NCBI GenBank assembly: GCA_963932465.1
Contig: OZ010787.1
Location: 17,067,936-17,131,935, forward strand
Direction: 5' to 3'
DNA length: 64,000 nt
Origin: Maratus speciosus
Taxonomy: Eukaryota > Arthropoda > Arachnida > Araneae > Salticidae
In this document: in pieces, positions 54,597 through 64,000 of the stretch
How positions within the stretch are numbered: position 1 is the first letter of the stretch
Layout: every line of letters begins with the position of its first letter
Translations under genes and position numbers: made by a program
The notes under the pieces: generated by a model
What the model was told of the DNA's origin: nothing
The model's database searches: none
The model's input: only the letters and a program-made list of their open reading frames with translations

Positions 54597-54650
54597 GCCA
54601 CAATAGGTATTGATTTCTTATCAAAGACTATGTATTTGGAAGACAGAACA
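54597..54650 (+). CDS. Rab6: Rab6 small GTPase, internal exon (switch I segment)
   Basis: Eighteen codons read ATIGIDFLSKTMYLEDRT, which matches Rab6 residues 44-61 of vertebrates and insects as I know them. A polypyrimidine tract and TTACAG precede it and GTAAGT follows, so both splice sites are canonical and the exon is phase 0 at both ends. It encodes the switch I/effector part, including the Thr that binds Mg2+ in the GTP state. Rab6 controls Golgi vesicle transport. In vertebrates the exon after this one begins at residue 62 and is the alternatively spliced RAB6A/A' exon, consistent with the boundary here. The other exons (P-loop GEQSVGKT, WDTAGQE, NKxD, C-terminal Cys) were not found in the window, so the introns exceed at least 9 kb downstream. 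The symbol follows the protein family. Confidence 0.93.
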
Positions 54651-54851
54651 GTAAGTTTTTATTAATTGCTATAGTTTTTTGTACAAATTTCTGTTCGGAG
54701 TTAATTATTTGTTATCAAATTCATCTGAAAACAAATGCTATCTTAATGTTGGTGTGAACATATACGAGTCTAGTTTTGTTCAGTTATGCCTAACTTATGA
54801 AATAATCTTTTCAAATTTATAAATAATAGATAAGGCATTATCAATAAAAGG
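54651..54851 (+). other. Intron downstream of the Rab6 exon (proximal part)
   Basis: It starts with the consensus donor GTAAGT. About 200 bp of AT-rich DNA without repeat signature precedes the hAT miniature element at 54852. By inference the rest of the window to 64000 is also this intron unless the gene ends or rearranges. Confidence 0.6.
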
Positions 54852-55114
54852 CAGAGGTGTAAGAATCTAGGTGCCAGCAGGCAGTCTCTCACCACTAAAT
54901 TTTATTCGTTATTTTTCATCAAAATTTTTTGTAAGAATGCTAATAAAATTTAAACGAAGAAAACTAATAAAATTTAAACGAAGAAAACTAATAAAATTTA
55001 AACGAAGAAAACTAATAAAATTTAAACGAAGAAAACTAATAAAATTTAAACGAAGAAAACTAATAAAATTTAGTGGTGAGACTGCCTGCTGGCGCCTAGA
55101 TTTTTACTCCCCTG
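54852..55114. mobile_element. hAT miniature element with 24-bp tandem core
   Basis: The left end CAGAGGTGTAAGAATCTAGG and right-end reverse complement CAGGGGAGTAAAAATCTAGG continue as long inverted repeats of about 50 bp (GCCAGCAGGCAGTC, CACCACTAAATTTTA). The core (54942-55061) has five exact copies of a 24-bp unit, AATAAAATTTAAACGAAGAA plus AACT, and a partial sixth. A plus-strand frame through it repeats the octapeptide LIKFKRRK; this is an artefact of the 24-bp period. The ends match the hAT element at 21570. An 8-bp duplication is not clear. Confidence 0.75.
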
Positions 55115-55119
55115 TATAA

Positions 55120-58100
55120 GGGGCTGTGCATATATAATGTTATCATTTTAGGGGGGAGGGGGAGTCTGACAAATGATATCGTTAGATATCTCTAGGGGGG
55201 AGGGGGGGTTCGTCTTTTGATATCGTTATCATTTTTTATCCAACCAAATTCTCTTTTTATTTATAACTTAGCCTTTACTTCAAAATAGAATGTTATCTTT
55301 TTTTAGTTTGCTATCTATTTTTATGAAAGTACAAGTTATTGCCGAAACGTCAGTGAAGGCTTACTGTGGAGACACGAAAAGTTTTGATTTCCGTTTGTCT
55401 GTCTGTCTGTCCGTCTGTTCCGCGATAACTGCCGCAAAAAGCATCCGATCGGCTTGAAATTAATGTGGCATGTTGATGAGGTACTCGGACTTAGCTGTAC
55501 GGTTTTTGGTTAAATTTGGTTCATTCGTTCGGGAAATATAGAACATTTTATTTTGCTCTGTAATGCTTTTCAATGGCAAGTCAGACGATTTTCAAATTTT
55601 CATTTGTTGAAAGAAATGGCTCATATAAAAAATGGATTTAAATGGTAAATTTTTGATGCTGAAATTTTTAAATAAGAGTAGTAAATTATTCCTATTAGTT
55701 TGCAATTTTGTCAAAACATTTGTCAGAGCTTTTAAATTAGGTGTATGATGGAATTTTATACATGTGTTCGAATAATATAAAACATTTTATTTTATGAATT
55801 TACTTATATTTCATTTTTTTTCTTTTAACCGTTGCGTAGCAACTATATCTCATCTAAAAATATCATAAATGTGAAAGTATGTATGGTTTTTAAAGTCAAA
55901 TCAAAGTTAAAAGGAATGAATTAATGAATGCCTTTGTATAGATATTTGCATATAGATTGATTTAAACGCAGAAATGAAAATAGTATTTATATACTATATA
56001 GAATAATATCTTTATTTATGTATTCAACTATTTTGATTATAAAGGAAAAAGTTCGTTATTTTCATACAGAATAAACTGACATTATTCTATTAAACTTTAT
56101 AAACTTTATTGTTGCCAAAAAAAAAAGGGGGGGGGGGAATAACAATTTCTCCCAAAGAGTTCATTTTAATTTGTAAGATTTTCACGTGCAAAGGGAAAAT
56201 GCAGCAAATTACAAATAATAAAAAAGATAAATAGGACAGGAATGAATACATATAAACATTTCACACCAAATACCACCTAAATTAATTTTTGTAGTGGTAT
56301 TTTCCCACACTACGAAGAAAGATTCCTCGATTTACACGATTTTACTTGGCCTTCCTTTTCTCATTGGTTGCGATTTCATTTTCGCAATTGCGTATATTAA
56401 TTGGCACAAAATTTTACATTTTTATGACTGAGGTATATGTAAGGCCATACAAATAAGAAATTCCGTATTGTTTCCTATAAAATGTGATAAAGTGTTGGTT
56501 AACTATATATGTTTCTATTAAGAGGAGCAGGGCTGCCAAGCCTCCGGCGTTCTGGATACCAGTATTTTAATACAAAAAATGTTACTTTATTTAATTGAAA
56601 CATTTGCGCGATTTAAAAGAACAACATTTTCTGTAAGGTAATAGTGTTGTGCAAAAAGCCTGAGACTTGCCATGTCTGGTGGTGAGTGAAATGTTTTATT
56701 TAATGCATTTATCTCTATTTTAATGCTACGTGAACAACGTCCCGTGTAACAGCTTGTAGATGTAGAGTGTAAAATAAATTATTAAAATAATCCCTATTAC
56801 GAAAAATGAAACAAAATGCCCGGCTAAGGGAAATAAAAGGTTAGTTAACCTTTCGTAATTTTACCTGAACACAGGTGTGCATCAAATTTCAACGGTGTTT
56901 GTAACATCACGATTTTAAATTAAATGTGGATACTATTAAAAGGCTATCACAAAAAATACTTAACGGCGCCATATCACGTTTATCTATTTAGTCAATTGGA
57001 AGTGGACACGATGATGAATTATTAACCGTTAGGTTTAGAACTCCCCGTACTTTAGGGCGATTTTAGTAAGTTAATGCTATCGAGTACATTTTTAGATATT
57101 TAGATTAGATCTTAGATATAAATATTGCAGAATGGTAATCAAAATTATTATTAGATTTCTCAATTAGATGTCTCAGTTTACATTTCCAAAAGTTCTTTAT
57201 CCATTAGATACAGATGTTTGTGGTTAGCAGGCAAGTAAATACTGCTGTATGGATATTAGGATAACGTAAAATGCTTGACCAAATTGTTGCTTATCCTTAT
57301 AAATCGCAGTGTAAAAATGAATCTAAGATATAGGATAATCATTAACTCAATAGAAAATTACAAATGCAAAATAAATTACACAACGGGGGGTTCAGGGGGG
57401 GGGCACCCCCCTGAAGAAATTTGCTTTATTATATAAAAATTACTAGAATAAGTAGCTCGTGAGAATTTCAGAATATCATTACATAACAACGTGTTTAATT
57501 TAACGCTTCTAATGTCTGAAACCATCGAAATATTTTTTTCTCCTTCTATAAATGTTTGTGTAATTTAAAAGTTTAAATTTTGTTTTTGTAGAAAGATTAA
57601 TATTAAGCAAAATTTGCTAAAAGCAATAAGTTGCAGAGATGACGTTGAGGCTCTTGATCTGCAGATTTACTAGTTATTAAAATCATTAAATGATTATAAA
57701 ATTATTTAATTCCAAATTTCCTGTTTCTTCTGTCATATGTGTATGCATATATAATTCGCTGTTTGAGAAACCATATGCGAAGTATGTTTCAAATGATACG
57801 TGTGTTTACTAATAAATAAAAGAGAAAGAATGTTGTCCACCTGTTTTGGTGATAAAAAGTCCTGTCCCCCCCCCCCCCCCCTCCGTGCAGGGTTAAGTGC
57901 AAGAAAACATTATTACTGTTGAATGTATTATGTTACAAAAAGCTATTATAAAATACTTTTAAATAGTAACTATTTCTTTTAAGTGTTATTTGATAAAAAG
58001 TTTTTTCATATATAAAGTGATATTTTATTGAGTTCTCTTCATATGAATCAATGAAGTATGCAAAAAATAAATGTAACCCTATTTGTATATCACTCCAAGC

Positions 58101-58247
58101 AAAAGATGAAAAGAATTTTTAGACATTGATAACGATATCATTACATGGGGGGGGGGGGGGTCGAGGGATGATAACGTATGATATCGTAAGGGGGGGAGGG
58201 GGTTCAAAAGTGCCAAAAAAGTGATAACGTTATATATGCACAGCCCC
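55120..58247. mobile_element. Harbinger-like non-autonomous element, 3.1 kb
   Basis: The ends GGGGCTGTGCATATATAA and its inverse are flanked by TAA (55117-55119, 58248-58250). Inverted subterminal motifs ATGATATCGTTA and ACGTTATCA with G-rich GGGGGGAGGGGG blocks lie in both ends (55135-55225, 58115-58205). TAA duplication and a GGGGCTGTGCA terminus suit PIF/Harbinger. About 3 kb of interior encodes nothing recognisable. It includes a CTGT-rich stretch at 55390-55420 and G/C homopolymers near 56126, 57395 and 57869. Confidence 0.7.
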
Positions 58248-58688
58248 TAAGGATCATTCTACCAGAGATGTATATTTTCAATGCTAAATTTTCTGAATAA
58301 GATTTTTATATTGCGTTGAACTTATAGCCAGTTATCATCATGCCAGTATTTTCTCATATCATGTGGCAGTTTATTAAAATTACTTTTTATATTATAAGGA
58401 TGCTATGTTCCACAGGAATGCCCACTGACCTGACATTTTTTTTCGTAAATTATTTGTAAAACTAAATGCACTCATGCTCATAAATTAAACATAACGACTT
58501 CCCTGGATGTAAGGATTTAGGACTGATTTCAGTCCTGGAGAAATTCTTGACTCTTAAATTCTACTTTATGTACTTAAATGATAGCAATTTTATTAGAAAA
58601 AACTTTTAATCACTTTCTTTTATTGATAAAGATAAATTTTTAGCCATAATGCAAGTCATATCTTCTAACCCCTGTCTATTTGGTTATA

Positions 58689-59508
58689 CAGTACTCTCTC
58701 TCAAATATGTAACCCTAAAATCTGCACATTGTTGCAGATGTAAACAGTAAAATTTAAAGTTGAGATGTAGGAGAAAAATTAGATTTTTAAAATTTTTTTC
58801 ATTCTATACACATTTTAATATGTAATTCTAGTTAATATTTTTGAATATGTGCTTTCTCATGAAGGAAGTATAAATTTTATTTCTGAATGAATTCAAGATA
58901 GCGCTGTATAAGAGGCTAATGTGATCTTTTTACCAAGTACATTTATGCATTAACAAACCTTTTTAAATTAAGTCTGGCTAAACATGAAATAAAGCTTTGT
59001 TATTGTATGATTTTGATGTAAATTATTAATGTACCTTTATGAGGCATGTTTCACTGAATAATTCAAGAAAAATTTATCTCATCATTATTATAGATATTGA
59101 ACTATGCATTACTATTGACCACATGCACTGGGCGGAGCTCATAATGTTTCCCCACAAGCATTGGGGTATTTGATTGGCTTTTGGTGAGCACTTGTGGGAA
59201 AAATCGAGAAGCTGATTAGCTATAATCCATCGTGACGTTGTATGGTGTCAGTGATGCTTGTTGTCCATTATCTCTTTAACCTTTACTTTTATTTTAATCA
59301 TGTTTTAAGTTTTCTTATTTTTTATATTTTATTTTTTAAATATTTTAATGCTTTACTTTTTAAAAATTATTCATTATAATTTTGAGTGCATTATTACATT
59401 CAAATATGTTTTAAAAAAGTAAACATAGCAGTGACCAGAAATCTGCAAAATTCTAAAATCTGCATGACCTCTAGACCCCAAGCTATGCTGTTTTGAGGGA
59501 GTCTACTG
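58689..59508 (+). mobile_element. TA-flanked element, copy 2 (complete)
   Basis: 820 bp from CAGTACTCTCTCTCAAATAT to the inverse of CAGTAGACTCCCTCAAAAC, TA on both sides (58687-58688, 59509-59510). It matches 6738-7160 and 13575-13689 (ATGTAACCCTAAAATC, CATGAAGGAAGTATAAATTT, GTCTGGCTAAAC, GCAGTGACCAGAAATCTGC). Noncoding. This copy lacks the Penelope-like insertions, so it gives the uninterrupted form. Confidence 0.8.
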
Positions 59509-59576
59509 TACCTAATACCATAAAGCATTGAATGTCTTTTAGGGAGCTGCTCTAAAATGACATATAACTGAGAAAG

Positions 59577-61124
59577 GGTTCATTCCATGTGAAATCAACC
59601 AATTTAAGGAAAACTTGTTGCACCATAGTCACAGAATTTTTTTTTTTTAAGTTTTACATAGACATAGTAGTGAAACCTTCAAATCTGAAATTTAAAAATA
59701 ATTTTTGCAATATTGGCTGAAAATTGCATGATTGGCCTTTAAAAATTGGTCATTTTTACCAAATGGTGGCCATCTTGAATTCTATCCCAATGTCTATATG
59801 TCCATAACTCGGCAACTAATGGCTCAAATTCTATATTTTTGGTACTTATTTGAAGCTATTTGTACTGAGAATGCATATGAGGATATCTGAAGCCAAGATG
59901 TACAAGTGACAAAATTTCAATTTGGAGTAAATTGAATTTAAAGATAATTGACGTTAAAGTTGAACATCAGTAATAATTGACTGAATTGAAATAGGGAACT
60001 GCTGCTTGTTTCACAGTGGTCTTTGAACTCTTATTTCAATAAATGTGAAAAAAGTAGAGTGCAATTTCCTTTAAATTTATGATTAATCAATATTGATCAT
60101 TATTCGGCAAAAGTGGTTGATCTCTAAAACACAACACATAATTAGAAAATCACTTATGTTTTTTTCTTTTCAGGTAAAGAAATATATTTCCAGATCATCT
60201 GTGCACTTAGTTCAATTTTGTCACTTATACCCCTTTGGCTTCTGGGTCCTCATATGATGTTAAAACATTAGTAAATTTTCATTTTAATACTTTTTATTAC
60301 ATGCAAACTGAAAATATCACCCTCAAAAAATGGTTTACTGTAATGGGCCATTACAAAAATGGACCATCATGAACTTTCCTGAAACTTGGTAAAAACATTG
60401 CTCCATGTGTGTGCTTAAAAAATGTTGGAGAGGTAAAATGTTTTGTTTTGAAATAACTGGTTTTTTACACATAGGATGTCACTTACCAAACAGTGACCAA
60501 TTTAGAACATGTAAGTATCCCTGATTTAAGAAATAATGGTCAAAACTAAACATTTTCTACATCTATGAGTTAATGTGTGTATATGTATAATTCAATATAC
60601 CAATATCAATTTGCAGCTATTTATGTGGTGTCAAGAATGACCTATGATCAGATATGAAACAAAACCAAATTAGAAGAATCCAAGGCAGGTTGCAAATTAG
60701 TGCAATCTTGATCACTATTTTTCTTATAGCTAGCTGCAGCCAGGCAGAGGGTCCAAAGCATTGGTCACTCACAGAGATAAAGTCTGTGGATTGTTAATTT
60801 TATTGTATAATTGGGACATTGTCCCTTAATTTATTAATCGTCTCTGAGTTTAATTATCGAACTATTTTCCTGTTTATTGAAATATCTTCATTTGTAATGA
60901 TCTTCATAATATCATGCTTAATCAAAAAGTTACTTTAAATATTTAAAAGTAAGATCAAACTTTTTATTTCTCCTTCACCTCCTACAAATCCTATATTTAT
61001 ACTAAAAATTCATGTACTATATTACAGTACATTTTCATTTCAATACTACTTTTTGTTTAATATAAAATGAGAACATAATTTAAAAAATATATATATACCT
61101 ACATAAATATCAAATCCCTTACTA
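59577..61124. other. Noncoding stretch beginning with a GGGTTCATTCC relative
   Basis: GGGTTCATTCCATGTGAAATCAACC at about 59577 (quoted as GGGTTCATTCC plus ATGTGAAATC) resembles the terminus at 804 and 31460. No right end, long arm or protein was found before the hAT element at 61133. Intronic repeat is the likely identity. Confidence 0.4.
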
Positions 61125-61132
61125 TAATAAAC

Positions 61133-62942
61133 CAGGGTTTGCCCAAGTGGGGCCCGCCCGAAAAAACCCGGGTGGGTTTTTTCGGGTGGGCCCACTTGAA
61201 AAAACCCATTGTGGGTTTTTCAAATTTTCCCATGATTTCACAACTGTATCATTACTTAATTTAGGGTATGAGAATGCAAAGATAAATGCCAATTTAAATA
61301 TATTTCAAAAGAACCAGATTTAAAGGAATTTCTAAGCAGAGCTAAAATGGCCAAACGAAAAATTATCTGTAAAGAAATATTTTTATGCCTGTAATCTAAA
61401 AAGTGTTATACAGGAGTTTTTAACACAAAAATGGTGGCAGATTATGGCAAAAATGGGTGAAAAAGATAAGTTTCCTCCTGGATTTTGTCAGTTTTTCTTT
61501 TCTTTACATTCAGCACTAGCTACCTCTGCTTCAATCGAACAATACATTTCTATGTTTGGTCTGGTTTGGAAAAAATTACATAATCATTTAAGAGCTGGTA
61601 AAGCTAGTAAAAGTGTATCGCCATTTGCTACCTAAATTTAAAAATATGACTGATACTGACTCAGGGTTGTTAAATGCCCGATTTATTCAGAAAAAAACCC
61701 ACTGGGTTTTATGAGGGTTTTTTAAGTTAGGGGAGGTGGTTCAGAATGTTTGAAAAAAAAAAAGTGAACTTATTACTAAATACAATTTAAAGAAAGTAAC
61801 TAATTGATTACAAAAATGTATAAATCAATGACAATAATCAAAATTATGCTTTGCTTTGAGATAAGTTGGTTATTAGTAATAATTTTAACAATAAAATTAT
61901 CATTAAAGTACTATACTAATACTAGTAGTTTATGTTATTGAATTTAGTTGGGGTGGTAGTTTTATATTTAATTAAGCAAAATTTTATGCAATTGAAACTG
62001 AGTATAACAAAATTCACAGAACTGGAAAAAAAAATTGTTGTAAAGTATTTTTTATTCTAATTAATAGAATAAACCAAATAATTCTACATGTCTACATCAT
62101 TAAACTAGGATTCTCAGCATATGTGGTTATTTTGTTAAGAGTTTCAACATGGAATGGATTATATAGCAAAGTATATATATTTTTATTGGAAAAAATTAGT
62201 TTTTGTGTTTGTGATAGTTACACATACTTATAGAAAATTAATTTAGAATTGTTTGTTTTAAAAATTGTAACTGGGAGAATTAACATTTTTTTTCCCTTTG
62301 GGTTGGGGGGGGGGGGTGATAAACTTTACGAGTGGTGTACTGATATTAAGAATCATATTATTTATGTAATAAATTTTGAAAAATTCCAGTTGGGTTTTTT
62401 CCTAGATGCCCTTGGTTTTTTCACTTTTTGGGTTGGGGAAAATCATAACCGTACTTCTATGACAAACATTTAATACTATCGTAATATATATATGTAGCAA
62501 ATTTTGCTAAAATTTTCAAAAATATGATAAATCTCATTTCTTTCAAAAAAAAAAATGTTCAACTGTTTTTTGGTATGAAGTGAATGAAAGAAACTCTATA
62601 AATTTAGCATATTTAACTTGAGGAAAGAATTATACATAAAGAAATCTAGTTGTGGTTCACTTAATATATCCTTAGTCTAGCAAACTAGTCCCATGAGATA
62701 CAAATGTGCCTTTTAAATTGATTTTTTTTTTATATATATTTTTTGTTAATTCATACTTAATTAATGCAAAATTATTACCAGGTTTCACTGATAAATGAAG
62801 AATTTAGGTATTATGCATATGAAAATTAAAAGTTTAAAGTGTTCTCCAAAAAAACTCGGTCCGAAAAAACCCGGGTTTTTTTTTAGAGAAACCGGAAAAA
62901 ACCCGGGTTTTAGACTAGTGGGCTGGGTTTTTTCAAACCCTG
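61133..62942 (+). mobile_element. hAT element with AAAACCCGGGTTTT-rich ends
   Basis: A perfect 8-bp duplication TAATAAAC (61125-61132, 62943-62950) flanks it. The ends are CAGGGTTTGCCCAAG and the inverse of CAGGGTTTGAAAAAACCC. Subterminal palindromes AAAAACCCGGGT occur at both ends and near 61690-61720. It carries a C-terminal transposase fragment and otherwise noncoding DNA. Confidence 0.9.
61345..61635 (+). pseudogene. hAT transposase C-terminal fragment (second family)
   Basis: After TQKWWQIMAKMGEKDKFPPG there is FSLHSALATSASIEQYISMF and GLVWKKLHNHLRAGKASKSV, then a stop at 61633-61635. This follows the hAT dimerisation pattern (P-x-S-S-A-S-x-E-R-x-F-S-x-F-G-x-x-x-S-K-L-R-N-x-L, K-A-x-K-L-V), with Gln in place of the conserved Arg and Ile-Ser for F-S. 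It is not the same lineage as the fragment at 21787. The DDE core is deleted. Confidence 0.75.
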
Positions 62943-63112
62943 TAATAAACTATAAAAAAACCCCACATTTTTCTAAAGTATGGGAAAAAAAACTAGATGT
63001 AAATCACAGCTGAATAATTTAAATAAAATATTAAAAAACAATATTAATGAATTGAGTTGACGTTTGTTGTTTTAGTTCACATTAATTTAAAAATTTATAT
63101 GAACAAATTTAG

Positions 63113-63352
63113 ACAAATGAAAACAAACAAAACTTGTATAATACAAATGTAGAGCAAAGCATTAAATGTGGAGAAAAGTGCAAGTCTGTTAAAACTCACG
63201 TGGACAAATCTATGCAAAATAAGAACATAGATTACTTACATGAATATAAACCTTATAATATAATGTTGAATGGTAAGTTTAAACTGGATCATTTCAGAGC
63301 ATTAAGTCAGTTAGAATGCAATTGTAAACATAAAAATAACTTTATTTTATAA
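63113..63352 (+). other. Unrecognised open frame, possible exon or TE fragment
   Basis: An 80-codon stretch without stops and without a credible ATG at its start, ending with TAA at 63350-63352. It contains VEQSIKCGEKCKSVKTHVDK, DYLHEYKPYNIMLNGKFKLD and HFRALSQLECNCKHKN. Cys and His are enriched (CGEKC, CNCKH), hinting at metal binding. I do not recognise the family. It lies 160 bp after the hAT element. Confidence 0.3.
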
Positions 63353-63496
63353 TGAAAACATTTGTATACATTTTTTTAACTTTTGTAATTATAATTTTAC
63401 CCTTTTAAACTGATTTTAAATTTTGGATCTTCTGCAGAGTTTTTTTATTCAGTCAAATCTAAAACTAACTACCAAAGATTTTCTGTCTTGAAGTTT

Positions 63497-63742
63497 ATGA
63501 ATAACAGTTGAATTGCCGATGTTCTTCTGGTGCTACAGCATACATTCTTCCTGTAGCAGTCACGGGAGTAGACACTACTTTCATTATGTTCTCATATGGA
63601 ATCCAACAAACATCTGAAGATTTTGGTCATGAATATAATGAACTAGAGCCATGAGGATGTATGAACATAATTTTATATTCATTAAATTCCTTGCAGTAAT
63701 CCAAAATTCCGCCAAATAATACCATATAAATATGCAACATAT
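63497..63742 (-). pseudogene. Unrecognised protein end with one stop
   Basis: On the minus strand from 63742: ILDYCKEFNEYKIMFIHPHG, one TGA, then DVCWIPYENIMKVVSTPVTA and TGRMYAVAPEEHRQF before a stop. The composition and the M-HPHG...W-P spacing look like a real protein C-terminus, possibly from a DNA transposon or retroelement, but I cannot name it. Confidence 0.4.
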
Positions 63743-64000
63743 TGATCACCTCTAAGTAGGGCGATTAAATTTAGATTAAAATAGGGTGGTTAATATTTTT
63801 TTATTATAATCTAGCTAAAAGAAAAGAATAAAATTGCACCTTATATCCATCTTTTTCTTTCTGTTTCTTTTTTACTACCTTCTCATCATGGTAAATGAAT
63901 GGATAAATTCATCATTGAATGTGCTGTTTTACCTCAATGTTTTAATTCTGTCGGTAACAAAAAAATTTCTTGTTAGCAATGTGGTGCTATTTGGGTTGTC

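Noticed and set aside
54871..55119. Frame encoding a repeated basic octapeptide
   Set aside because: Produced by the 24-bp tandem unit (a multiple of three) inside a miniature element; no other sign of a gene.
55390..55420. CTGT-rich stretch as a microsatellite-based regulatory site
   Set aside because: Only a few imperfect repeats (CTGT, CCGT) within a noncoding element; no supporting motif.
60160..60200. Splice-acceptor-like TTTTCTTTTCAG as the next Rab6 exon
   Set aside because: The sequence after it does not encode the expected switch II segment (WDTAGQE) in any frame.

Overview
The window is gene-poor, AT-rich animal DNA filled with transposable elements (TEs) of many kinds: Ty1/copia, Penelope-like, Tc1/mariner, Tigger/pogo-like, hAT, Harbinger-like and Helitron-like, plus tRNA-derived SINEs, palindromic miniature elements and minisatellites. 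There are introns with canonical GT/AG sites and no bacterial-style gene organisation. The mix fits an invertebrate, probably an arthropod and possibly a chelicerate, but nothing here fixes the species. The only host coding sequence I can defend is one 54-bp exon of the small GTPase Rab6 on the + strand (54597-54650). No other Rab6 exon was recognised.

Layout. 0-6.7 kb: a Tc1-like element (2781-6735) holding a hAT-like element (3318-4837), which itself holds a minisatellite-cored TIR (terminal inverted repeat) element (3573-4423), beside a tRNA-bearing repeat and a near-perfect palindrome. 6.7-13.7 kb: a TA-flanked element opened by outward-facing Penelope-like copies with a GIY-YIG domain, one of them split by a 4.2-kb TA-flanked element that carries further TEs. 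13.8-16.3 kb: a Helitron-like 3' end interrupted by a hAT element, then a 174-185 bp tandem array. 16.3-18.7 kb: featureless. 18.7-25.3 kb: hAT elements, palindromic miniature elements and a Tc1 foldback element.

25.3-47.8 kb is one nested stack. Decayed copia A (25319-47796) was hit in its LTR by a minisatellite-cored element, in its leader by a TA element, in its gag-pol by a small TIR element, and in pol by a 13.8-kb element with very long inverted arms (31460-45236). The last contains Tigger transposase relics, a much younger copia B (33979-40745), an inverted pair of tRNA-bearing repeats and a 1.3-kb minisatellite. Duplicated target sites (TSDs) allow the order of most insertions to be read.

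47.8-54.3 kb: tandem palindromic miniature elements, two SINEs with target duplications, a 2.6-kb near-complete palindrome and a TTAA-flanked palindrome. 54.3-64 kb: the Rab6 exon, a hAT miniature element, a Harbinger-like element, a second copy of the TA element seen at 6.7 kb, a hAT element with a transposase end, and two unrecognised coding-like fragments.

No operon or interacting gene set is present. The coding sequences are selfish-element genes, almost all broken. Copia B comes closest to intact: one continuous frame of about 1,447 codons with two premature stops. The most unusual features are TIR elements with minisatellite cores, tRNA-bearing repeats with Pol III-like terminators, a 30-bp microinversion between the LTRs of copia B, and the number of kilobase-scale palindromes.
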